Shown: piece by piece, positions 14,957 to 21,798 of the stretch
Layout of the letters: the number at the start of each line of letters is the position of its first letter
Numbering within the stretch: position 1 is the first letter of the stretch
Source of the DNA: Prevotellaceae bacterium
Lineage (GTDB): Bacteria; Bacteroidota; Bacteroidia; Bacteroidales; UBA932
NCBI GenBank assembly: GCA_031289385.1
Contig: JAITPP010000194.1
Location: forward strand, 1-28,127
DNA length: 28,127 bases
Direction of reading: 5' to 3'
Notes under the pieces: model-generated
The model's input: only the letters and a program-made list of their open reading frames with translations
The model's database searches: none
What the model was told of the DNA's origin: nothing
Made by a program: the position numbers and the translations under genes

Positions 14957-16411
14957 CTAATTTATTTCATTAAAAATTTCGTTAATAATTTCTTTGTCAT
15001 CAAAGTGATTTCTCACTCCGTTAATTTCCTGATAAGGCTCATGCCCCTTGCCTGCAACCAAAATTACATCATTCGGTTTAGCCATCATAATTGCTGTTCG
15101 TATTGCTTCGTGGCGGTCGGCAATAACCAATGTTTTTTTTCGCGTAACAGGCGTTAATCCGTCGCACATATCTTTTAATATGTCTTCGGGCTTTTCGTAG
15201 CGCGGATTATCTGACGTTAATATTGCAAGATTACTGTTTTCGCTTGCAATTTTTGCCATCATCGGACGCTTGCCTTTGTCGCGGTTTCCGCCGCAGCCTA
15301 CTACGGTTATTAATTGTTCGTTTTGGCATATTCCGTTGATTGTTGAAATTACATTTTCAAGAGCATCGGGTGTGTGCGCATAATCTACAATTGCCGTAAT
15401 TCCGTTGTTGGCGCGAATACATTCAAATCTTCCCGCTGCCGAATTTAAATCGCTCAGCAATCGCAAAGTTTCGGTTTTATCTATTCCGAGTTGGCGTGCT
15501 GTTGCATAAATTGCCAATAAATTGTAGGCATTGAACTCGCCAATACATTTTGTCCAAACATCAACGCCATCAATGTTTAACAACATTCCTAAAAAACTGC
15601 GTTCAAGAATTTTGCATTTATAATCGGCTATTGTTTTAAGCGCATAAGTTTTGCATTTTGCTTTTGTATTTTGCAGCATTATTTTTCCGTTTCTGTCGTC
15701 GATATTTGTAAGTGCAAAGGCTGTTGGCGGCAAATCGTCAAAAAATTTCTTTTTTGTTTTTATATATTCTTCAAAAGTTCCGTGATAATCGAGATGGTCG
15801 CGGGTGATATTTGAAAAAATTCCGCCTGCAAAAGTTAATCCTGCAATTCGTTCCTGCGCAATAGCATGAGAACTTACTTCCATAAAACAATAATCGCAGC
15901 CTGTTTCAACCATTTCATTCAACAATTCGTTTAATTGAACAGCATCGGGAGTTGTGTGCGTGGCGTCGGTTTTTTTGTTGTCGATATAGTTTGAAATTGT
16001 TGATATTAATCCCGATTTGTATCCGTAATTTTTTATTAATTGATACAATAACGTTGCGGTTGTTGTTTTTCCGTTAGTTCCCGTTACGCCGATAAGTTTA
16101 AGTTTTGACGATGGATTTCCGTAAAATTCGGAAGCGATAATTCCTGTTGCAGCATTACTGTCGGCAACTTTCACATAGCAAATTTCAGAATTTATATTTT
16201 CGGGAAAATGTTGGCATACGATTGCCGCTGCGCCATTTTCTATTGCATTGTCAATATATTTATGCCCATCTTCGTTTACTCCCGAAATTGCAAAAAACAA
16301 CTGATTTTTGCACGCTTTGCGCGAATCAAATCCAAGCGAGCAAATGCTTATATTGTCATTGCCCAATATTTCTGTAACATTTATTTTTAATATTAATTCT
16401 GATAATTTCAT
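14957..16411 (-). CDS. murE: UDP-MurNAc-tripeptide ligase MurE (meso-diaminopimelate adding)
   Basis: MurE adds the third residue to UDP-MurNAc-L-Ala-D-Glu. The 484-aa product has the P-loop GTNGKTTTA at 111-119, the mid-domain NITRDHLDYHGT with its conserved residues, and the C-terminal TSDNPRYEKPEDI. The DNPR motif is the established marker of enzymes that use meso-diaminopimelate rather than lysine, so the cell wall is predicted to be DAP-type, as expected for Gram-negative Bacteroidetes. It starts 28 bp after ftsI. MurF, which would complete the pentapeptide, is not in this window. Confidence 0.98.
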   Translation of the reverse strand: MKLSELILKINVTEILGNDNISICSLGFDSRKACKNQLFFAISGVNEDGHKYIDNAIENGAAAIVCQHFPENINSEICYVKVADSNAATGIIASEFYGNPSSKLKLIGVTGTNGKTTTATLLYQLIKNYGYKSGLISTISNYIDNKKTDATHTTPDAVQLNELLNEMVETGCDYCFMEVSSHAIAQERIAGLTFAGGIFSNITRDHLDYHGTFEEYIKTKKKFFDDLPPTAFALTNIDDRNGKIMLQNTKAKCKTYALKTIADYKCKILERSFLGMLLNIDGVDVWTKCIGEFNAYNLLAIYATARQLGIDKTETLRLLSDLNSAAGRFECIRANNGITAIVDYAHTPDALENVISTINGICQNEQLITVVGCGGNRDKGKRPMMAKIASENSNLAILTSDNPRYEKPEDILKDMCDGLTPVTRKKTLVIADRHEAIRTAIMMAKPNDVILVAGKGHEPYQEINGVRNHFDDKEIINEIFNEIN

Positions 16412-16439
16412 CGTTTGTAATTTTACCTGTTATTTTATT

Positions 16440-18707
16440 TTACAATTCCAATTCCAAATAAATTGCTGTTCCTGCCGTAATCGCTGTTCCTGCTTCTACC
16501 GACTGATTTTTTATTTTTCCTTTACCCGAAAAAGAAACTTTCATTCCCGATTTTTCGAGTAAATAAACGGCATCGCGCAATCCCATATTTATTACCGATG
16601 GCGTTTTATTTTCTTCAATTTGTATTTTATTTGTTATTAGTTTTGAATCATTTTTTGATATTGCTACCCAATCGTTATTTTTAGCATCGTTATCGAAAGG
16701 AATATTCAGTTTTGATGCTATATTATTTATTTGTCGGGCAATAGTGCTTTTTGCATCAGGCAAACACAGCGAATCGTTGTTGCGTTCGACAGGTTTATAC
16801 CAATTTATATCAGTGGAATAAAGTTTTTCGGCAATTTCTTTAAACACAGGCGCAGCATACGTTCCGCCGTAAAAATTTCCTGATATTTGCGGGCTGTACA
16901 TTACAACAACAATAGTATATTTTGGTTCGTTTGCCGGAATATAACCTGCAAATGTTGCCTGATAAGCCGTGCGCCCCTGCGAGTCGTGAAATTTTCCGTT
17001 TACAACTCGTTGCGCCGTTCCTGTTTTTCCTGCAAAATCAAATCGCGAATCGCGTATTTTCACTGCCGTTCCCGAATCAACAACGCCTTGCAAGGCTTGA
17101 CGTACTTTTGCCAATGTTTCTTTCGAGCAAATTTCACTTTTTATAACTTCGTCGCGATACGATTCTACTACTTGTCCGTGTTTGATTATTTCTTTTACAA
17201 ATTTGGGTTTCATCATTTTTCCGTTGTTGGCAACAGCGTTGTAAAGCGTAAGCGTGTGTATCGGTGCAAGCGTCAGTTCGTAGCCTATTGCCGACAATGG
17301 CAAAAGTTGCAGTTGCCATTTTTTGTTGTCGGGCGTGGTTACGTGCGGTTTGCTTTCGCCCGTTATCTGCAAATTCAGCGATTCCTGAAACAATCCCATT
17401 GACTGTAATTTATTGAAAAATTTTTGCGGATTATTTTCATAATATTTTACGGCAAGTTTGGCAAATCCTACGTTTGATGATTTTGCAAAAACCTGTTTCA
17501 CCGTAATCGTTCCATAATTATGTCCGCTTGCCTCTTTGAATGTGTGCAGAAGTTTTTTATCTTTTCGGTATTCCCATATCGATTGAGTTTCTACAATATC
17601 ATTTAAATCAACCAATTTATCGTCAAGCAAAGCAATTAATGTTGCAAGTTTAAATGTAGAGCCGGGCGGGCTTGTTTCTGTCAATGCGTAATTGTAAGAT
17701 TCTACATATCCCCCACCCTCATTGCGTTTTATGTTTGCAATGGCTCTGATTTCGCCTGTTGCAACTTCCATAACGATGGCTGTTCCGCCTTCTATCTGTT
17801 TGCCTTCATCGTTTCCTTTTTGAATTTGTTGCCGCAATGCTTTTTCGGCGGTTTCCTGTATTGTTACATCCAAAGTGGTTACAACATCGCAGCCCGATTC
17901 GGGAAGCACATTGTCTTCGCTGCTTATTGGCATCCATTCTTCTGGCGCAATGCGCATAACAACCTGTAAACCTTCTTTTCCTTTAAGATATTCGTTAAAT
18001 GTTCGCTCTACTCCCACTTCCGAATAACTTTTACTGTTTACATTGCCAATAGTTGTTGCTGCAAGTTTATCGTAAGTATAAATGCGATCGGTTTTTTCAA
18101 TGGTTTTTAATCCGCTTCTAAATTGTCCGAATTTAAAAATGGGGAACGATTTTATTTTTTTGAGTTCTATAAAATCAATCTTTCTGTTTCCTATTTTTTC
18201 ATGGCGACAAGATTTTTCGGAAGATGTTTTAATCTTCGTTTTCAAAAATATTTCGTATTCGTCCGCACTTTTATCTTTAAAAAGTTCCGACAGTGATTTT
18301 GCCGTTTCTTTTATTTCTTCATTCATAAAAATATCGGCTTGCTTTGTATCTTCTTTGATTTGTTCGGACGTTCTTTTTTTTATTTTGACTGGCGTTAAAT
18401 TTATTTTTTTATGATAAAGCTCTAATTTTTTAGATTTATTTTCTACAAGTTTATCCTTTAATGTATAAAAGTCGATGAAAATTTCATACTTTTGAATTGA
18501 TGCTGCCAACAATCGCATATCATACGAATAAATGTTGCCACGACTTGCTTCTAACGATTCTGTTTTTAAAGCAAATTGTTCTGCTTTGGCTTTAAATTCA
18601 GTGAAAAATTGCAAATATATAATTTGAGCGACAATGGCAACACTCAAAAACACTGTTAATAAATAAAACAGTGTGATTCGGCGTACTATGTTTTTTACAG
18701 TTGTCAT
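16440..18707 (-). CDS. ftsI: septal peptidoglycan transpeptidase FtsI/PBP3 with a C-terminal PASTA domain
   Basis: FtsI is the division-specific class B penicillin-binding protein that crosslinks glycan strands made by FtsW. The 755-aa product has one N-terminal transmembrane helix (about 11-35), a non-catalytic pedestal region with SRGNIYSYDMRLLAAS, and a transpeptidase domain with all three active-site motifs: S350-TFK, S410-SN and KTGT at 561-564. Residues about 690-755 form a PASTA-like domain (PSVINMGLRDAVYLLEKSGM and onward), present in many Bacteroidetes and Gram-positive PBPs but absent from E. coli FtsI. Residues about 85-165 are a Lys/Glu-rich insertion that adds to the length. It starts 1 bp after the ftsL-like gene. 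Confidence 0.96.
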   Translation of the reverse strand: MTTVKNIVRRITLFYLLTVFLSVAIVAQIIYLQFFTEFKAKAEQFALKTESLEASRGNIYSYDMRLLAASIQKYEIFIDFYTLKDKLVENKSKKLELYHKKINLTPVKIKKRTSEQIKEDTKQADIFMNEEIKETAKSLSELFKDKSADEYEIFLKTKIKTSSEKSCRHEKIGNRKIDFIELKKIKSFPIFKFGQFRSGLKTIEKTDRIYTYDKLAATTIGNVNSKSYSEVGVERTFNEYLKGKEGLQVVMRIAPEEWMPISSEDNVLPESGCDVVTTLDVTIQETAEKALRQQIQKGNDEGKQIEGGTAIVMEVATGEIRAIANIKRNEGGGYVESYNYALTETSPPGSTFKLATLIALLDDKLVDLNDIVETQSIWEYRKDKKLLHTFKEASGHNYGTITVKQVFAKSSNVGFAKLAVKYYENNPQKFFNKLQSMGLFQESLNLQITGESKPHVTTPDNKKWQLQLLPLSAIGYELTLAPIHTLTLYNAVANNGKMMKPKFVKEIIKHGQVVESYRDEVIKSEICSKETLAKVRQALQGVVDSGTAVKIRDSRFDFAGKTGTAQRVVNGKFHDSQGRTAYQATFAGYIPANEPKYTIVVVMYSPQISGNFYGGTYAAPVFKEIAEKLYSTDINWYKPVERNNDSLCLPDAKSTIARQINNIASKLNIPFDNDAKNNDWVAISKNDSKLITNKIQIEENKTPSVINMGLRDAVYLLEKSGMKVSFSGKGKIKNQSVEAGTAITAGTAIYLELEL

Positions 18708-18708
18708 T

Positions 18709-19071
18709 TTATTTTGTTTTTATTCGTATAAATGGATTTTTTGATTCTTTTATTGTAAGATTTCGTTTTTGTATTTGCTTTAAAACCTCCGATTTTCTGC
18801 CCATTATCATTAATTCTTTCGATTTATAAATATATTCGGGGTGTAATAATTTTATTTCATTGTCTATTTCCTTATTTTCGCGAGCCGTGCTTTCAACTTT
18901 GTACCTGTAACCGATATAAAAAACTGCAAGAAAAAACAGAAGTAAAATATAGCCCAAATGCTTTTGAATACTTGCACTCACAAACATTCTTCCGGTAATA
19001 ATTTGCCTGAATATTTTTGTCGTACTTATGCCCGAATTTTTATTTTCCTGTATGTTGTTTTTTTCTTCCAT
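18709..19071 (-). CDS. FtsL-like cell division protein
   Basis: This small bitopic protein of 120 aa has a cytoplasmic N-terminus of about 38 residues, one transmembrane helix at about 39-54 (LGYILLLFFLAVFYIG), then a helical periplasmic segment rich in Glu and Lys (KVESTARENKEIDNEIKLL) that can form a coiled coil. Size, topology and the exact slot between rsmH and ftsI match FtsL, which pairs with FtsQ and FtsB to activate FtsW-FtsI. FtsL proteins share little sequence, so the call rests on topology and position. The gene is packed 1 bp from each neighbour. Confidence 0.82.
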   Translation of the reverse strand: MEEKNNIQENKNSGISTTKIFRQIITGRMFVSASIQKHLGYILLLFFLAVFYIGYRYKVESTARENKEIDNEIKLLHPEYIYKSKELMIMGRKSEVLKQIQKRNLTIKESKNPFIRIKTK

Positions 19072-19072
19072 T

Positions 19073-19978
19073 TTATTTTATTTTTTCTGCAACTCTAAGT
19101 TTTGCACTTCGCGCGCGGCTGTTTTCTTCTATTTCCGAATCGCTTGGTACAACTGCTTTGCGTGTGATTAACTTAAATGGACAATTTACATTTCCGTAAA
19201 AATCTTTTTCTATTTTTCCATCAATATTTCCCGAACGCATAAAATTTTTCACCAATCTGTCTTCAAGCGAATGATAAGTTATAACAACCAACCGCCCGTT
19301 ATTTTTCAGGCTTTTCAGCGAATGAACAAGCATTTGTTCAATAGCATCTATTTCTTGATTTACCTCGATTCTCAATGCCTGAAAAACTTTTGCAAAAAAC
19401 TTGTTTTCATCTTTTTTTGGCGTTCGCGGTTTTATTATTTCCAAAAAATCATCAACTGTTTTTATTTGTTTTTCGTTGCGTTTTTCAACAATTATTTTTG
19501 CAAGCAAACCTGCATTATCAATTTCGCCATAATCGCGAAACACACGTTTTAATTCGCTTTCGGAGTATTCATTTAAAAGTTTTGCTGCCGAAAAATCAGA
19601 ATTTTTATTCATTCGCATATCAATTTCGGCATTGTAGCGAAACGAAAATCCGCGCGATGCGTCATCAAAATGATGCGACGAAACGCCAAAGTCGGCAAGT
19701 ATTCCATCAACTTCGGCAATCTCATTATAGCGCAAAAAATTGTGTAAAAATTTAAAATTATTTCTTACAAAAATAAATCTGTCGTCGTTTATTTTATTTG
19801 CTTCGGCATCGCTGTCTCTATCGAAAGCAACAAGTTTTCCGGTGGTTAATTTATTCAATATTTCGCGCGAATGTCCTCCGCCGCCAAATGTAACATCAAC
19901 GTATATTCCGGCAGGGTTGATGTTTAAAGCATCAACGCTTTCTGTCAACAAAACCGGTATGTGATACGTTTTATTCAT
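19073..19978 (-). CDS. rsmH: 16S rRNA (cytosine-1402-N4)-methyltransferase RsmH (MraW)
   Basis: RsmH methylates N4 of C1402 in the 16S rRNA decoding centre using S-adenosylmethionine. The 301-aa product begins with HIPVLLTESVDAL, then the SAM-binding VDVTFGGGGHSREIL. It includes DGILADFGVSSHHFDDASRGFSF, the hallmark of the family, and ends with GRLVVITYHSLEDRLVKNF and ARSAKLRVAEK. Length and motif order are normal. It is the second gene of the dcw operon, 26 bp after mraZ and 1 bp before the ftsL-like gene, as in most bacteria. Confidence 0.98.
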   Translation of the reverse strand: MNKTYHIPVLLTESVDALNINPAGIYVDVTFGGGGHSREILNKLTTGKLVAFDRDSDAEANKINDDRFIFVRNNFKFLHNFLRYNEIAEVDGILADFGVSSHHFDDASRGFSFRYNAEIDMRMNKNSDFSAAKLLNEYSESELKRVFRDYGEIDNAGLLAKIIVEKRNEKQIKTVDDFLEIIKPRTPKKDENKFFAKVFQALRIEVNQEIDAIEQMLVHSLKSLKNNGRLVVITYHSLEDRLVKNFMRSGNIDGKIEKDFYGNVNCPFKLITRKAVVPSDSEIEENSRARSAKLRVAEKIK

Positions 19979-20004
19979 TGTATATTGATATTTTTATTTT
20001 ATAA

Positions 20005-20451
20005 TTATCCAAAATATTTTGCTGCTGCTTCCGAAAATTTTTCTTCGTTCATCGATAACGCTTCAAATTTCGGCGCACTCCAAATTTCAATACGGTCGTC
20101 GAAACCGATAAAGGCAACCTCGTTGTTTGCTTCAATCATATCAAGCAATCGTCGGGGAACAATAATTCTGCCACTGATTTCGTCGGGTGTAACTTCGGCG
20201 CGGTTTTTCATAAATGTGCGCCAAAATTCTGCTTGTTCTTTATTCAGTAAATTTAGTTTGCTTTTCATTTCGTTCACCAATATTATCCAAGCCTCAACTG
20301 TGTACATCGACAAGCATTTCTGATAAAAATCTTTTTGTACAACCAAACGTTTTTCCGAATGCAAAAACAATTCGTTTTTGAATGCAGCCGGAAATACAAT
20401 GCGCCCTTTCGCATCAATTTTACTTTTATATTCTCCTATAAACAGAGCCAT
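20005..20451 (-). CDS. mraZ: transcriptional regulator MraZ
   Basis: MraZ is a DNA-binding repressor or activator of the dcw operon, forming a ring of SpoVT-AbrB-like domains. I start at 20451 (MALFIGEYKSKIDAKGRIVF, 148 aa). The longer frame from 20502 would cross the promoter box at 20490-20497 and adds residues unlike MraZ. Both halves of the duplicated fold are visible: DAKGRIVFPAAFKNEL near the N-terminus and ISGRIIVPRRLLDM about 75 residues later. It is the first gene of the operon. Three 10-bp-spaced boxes related to AAAGTG lie just upstream (20507-20536), consistent with autoregulation. Confidence 0.96.
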   Translation of the reverse strand: MALFIGEYKSKIDAKGRIVFPAAFKNELFLHSEKRLVVQKDFYQKCLSMYTVEAWIILVNEMKSKLNLLNKEQAEFWRTFMKNRAEVTPDEISGRIIVPRRLLDMIEANNEVAFIGFDDRIEIWSAPKFEALSMNEEKFSEAAAKYFG

Positions 20452-20489
20452 CTTTTTTATCGTTCGTTTGGTTAATAATTTATTCAAGA

Positions 20490-20497
20490 CAAAAGTA
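20490..20497 (-). promoter_or_regulatory. -7 box of the dcw operon promoter (PmraZ)
   Basis: The minus strand reads TACTTTTG, an exact match to TAnnTTTG, 38 bp before the mraZ ATG at 20451. The -33 region has no strong TTG and overlaps the MraZ-like boxes at 20507-20536, which suggests that MraZ binding would compete with or assist RNA polymerase here. Confidence 0.65.
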
Positions 20498-20506
20498 CAC
20501 ATTTTT

Positions 20507-20536
20507 CTGGCACATCGTGTAACTTTATGGCACTTT
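20507..20536 (-). promoter_or_regulatory. three 10-bp-spaced MraZ-box-like repeats
   Basis: On the minus strand three consecutive 10-bp blocks begin AAAGTG (20536-20527), AAAGTT (20526-20517) and GATGTG (20516-20507). The first and third continue with CCA. Mollicute MraZ boxes are described as AAAGTG[T/G] plus 3 nt repeated three to four times, that is, the same 10-bp pitch, and E. coli MraZ also binds spaced direct repeats upstream of its own gene. The position just above the promoter fits an autoregulatory operator. Binding itself is inference. Confidence 0.6.
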
Positions 20537-20590
20537 TTGTAACAAAATTATTTCAATTTCGCTTAATATACTTATTATCAAATAAATATG

Positions 20591-20669
20591 TTATCAACAA
20601 TAAATGTGCATAACTTTGTCAATAAGATGCTTAAAACCTGTTAATATCGTTGTTAATATGTGTTGATAA
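20591..20669. other. cluster of five DnaA-box-like 9-mers, candidate origin or DnaA-responsive site
   Basis: Within 79 bp there is one box on the plus strand, TTATCAACA (20591-20599), and four in the reverse orientation: TGTGCATAA (20605-20613, a perfect TTATNCACA on the minus strand), TGTTAATAT (20639-20647), TGTTAATAT (20651-20659) and TGTTGATAA (20661-20669). The first and last are exact inverted copies of each other. The region lies between divergent genes and is followed by about 450 bp of very AT-rich DNA, which could serve as an unwinding element. The boxes other than 20605-20613 carry at least one mismatch, so chance in AT-rich DNA cannot be excluded. Confidence 0.4.
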
Positions 20670-21075
20670 CTTTTTATAGCCATATCAGGCTTAGTATTTC
20701 TAAGAAGATGTAATCAGGTAAAAAGCCGAAAGAGAAATTTAACACAAGCAGTAAAATTTTTTGGCGAATTATGAAAATCATACAATAAATTTTATGGTTT
20801 TTATTTGTTTGCTTTTTATATTTTAAAATACTTTTCTATCTTTATAACTAACAAATATACAGTATTTTATGAAGATATGAATAAGATTAAATTTTAAAAT
20901 TTTCATAGCTTCAATTTTAGTAAAAACATGCAGGCGAAATTTTACGTGAAAAAAAAATAATTCAAATCATAATTTTGAGAAATAATAAATATACATTGAA
21001 AAAGGAAGTATATGTGAAATATTAACAAAGCCGAAACAAATAAATACTTGAAACACAACAAAAAAGTAAAAATAT
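20670..21075. other. AT-rich non-coding region between mraZ and the 144-aa gene
   Basis: I see no convincing gene here. Reading frames on the minus strand (20942-21205) encode Phe/Ile/Tyr-rich strings typical of random AT-rich DNA, and they overlap the promoter and start of the rightward gene. No tRNA, terminator or array is visible. Confidence 0.6.
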
Positions 21076-21107
21076 TTTGGAAAATTAAAAAAAACTTCAT
21101 ATTTTTG
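21076..21107 (+). promoter_or_regulatory. Bacteroidetes sigma-A promoter for the 144-aa gene
   Basis: A TTTG at 21076-21079 lies 20 bp before TATTTTTG at 21100-21107, an exact match to the -33 TTTG / -7 TAnnTTTG promoter arrangement. Transcription would start near 21113, about 40 bp before the ATG at 21153. Confidence 0.7.
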
Positions 21108-21152
21108 TGAAATCTTAGAATTAGATAAATCAATACATAAAATATTTGAATA

Positions 21153-21587
21153 ATGGAAACGAAAAAAACAGAAAAAGCAGAACAATTACCATTTGTTGTT
21201 AGCAAAGGTGTAAAAGAATGCTTGGGTAAATTATTAAGCTATTTCGACAATACACAACAAAAGTATTTTAGCGAAGTAAGTTTAATCGGAGAATTAATAA
21301 AGATGATATGCTCTATCAATGGTAAAAATGTTAACCTCGAAGCAGCAATCAAAGTTTGTGATTACGAGTATGAAAACGCAATGCTGTACAACAAGCAGGC
21401 ATTGGAAAGTTTACGCGATTTTGAGCAATATATCATTAAAAATCGTGGTATGTTTAATATCAGCGTGGAGGATACAATAACTCATTTGATTACTGTAACT
21501 CTTGACTTAAACAAAGCAGCAAACGGTTTTCATAACAGTAATTTTAAAGATATAGTGAATTTGATAAATGAAAGCAACGAAAAATAA
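21153..21587 (+). CDS. conserved-looking hypothetical protein, 144 aa, all-helical
   Basis: I do not recognise this protein. It is soluble, without signal peptide or membrane segment, and reads as helical throughout. It starts METKKTEKAEQ, then QLPFVVSKGVKECLGKLLSYFDNTQQKYF, a central IKMICSINGKNVNLEAAIKVCDYEYENAML, and ends NLINESNEK. It has two Cys residues in the central part plus one near residue 29. It is the only plus-strand gene in the right two thirds of the window and stands alone between a strong sigma-A promoter (21076-21107) and an intrinsic terminator (21617-21644), so it is almost certainly expressed as a single gene. Its position opposite the dcw operon suggests a housekeeping role, but that is speculation. 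Confidence 0.8.
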   Translation: METKKTEKAEQLPFVVSKGVKECLGKLLSYFDNTQQKYFSEVSLIGELIKMICSINGKNVNLEAAIKVCDYEYENAMLYNKQALESLRDFEQYIIKNRGMFNISVEDTITHLITVTLDLNKAANGFHNSNFKDIVNLINESNEK

Positions 21588-21616
21588 TCTTTTATTTATT
21601 ACTCCAAAAATTAAAG

Positions 21617-21644
21617 AACCGCTCGGAATGGGCGGTTTTTTTTT
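21617..21644 (+). terminator. intrinsic terminator of the 144-aa gene
   Basis: AACCGCTC at 21617-21624 pairs with GGGCGGTT at 21630-21637 (one G-T pair) around GGAAT, followed by an uninterrupted T run to 21644. It starts 30 bp after the stop at 21587. The opposite strand has a weaker T-rich tail, so it may also stop the converging peptidase gene. Confidence 0.85.
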
Positions 21645-21650
21645 ATAATA

Positions 21651-21748
21651 GTATTTAGTATTTAGTCGTTGGTAATTAGTATTCTGTATTCCGTATTCCG
21701 TATTCCGTATTCTGTATTCTGTATTCTGTATTCCGTAATTCGTAATTG
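21651..21748. repeat. tandem array of 14 heptanucleotide words (GTATTTA, GTATTCY, GTAATTN)
   Basis: Exactly 14 units of 7 bp in strict phase: two GTATTTA, GTCGTTG, GTAATTA, then a block of eight GTATTCT or GTATTCC, then GTAATTC and GTAATTG. The first units use the same words as the array at 2785-3001. It begins 6 bp after the terminator T run and fills the space between convergent genes. Non-coding. Confidence 0.92.
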
Positions 21749-21798
21749 ATTTTATCTGCGTGCCTTTTCAAATTTTCAAATCCACCAACCAAACAATA

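Noticed and set aside
16887..17402. 171-aa plus-strand reading frame opposite ftsI
   Set aside because: It is antisense to the transpeptidase domain, which has all its active-site motifs. The composition (many Cys, Phe, Arg) is typical of a shadow frame.
20452..20502. Longer N-terminus for MraZ starting at 20502
   Set aside because: The extension would cover the -7 promoter box, and the added residues do not resemble MraZ. The start at 20451 fits the family.
20942..21205. Minus-strand frames in the AT-rich gap
   Set aside because: The translations are Phe/Ile/Tyr-rich strings expected from AT-rich DNA, and they overlap the promoter and start of the 144-aa gene.
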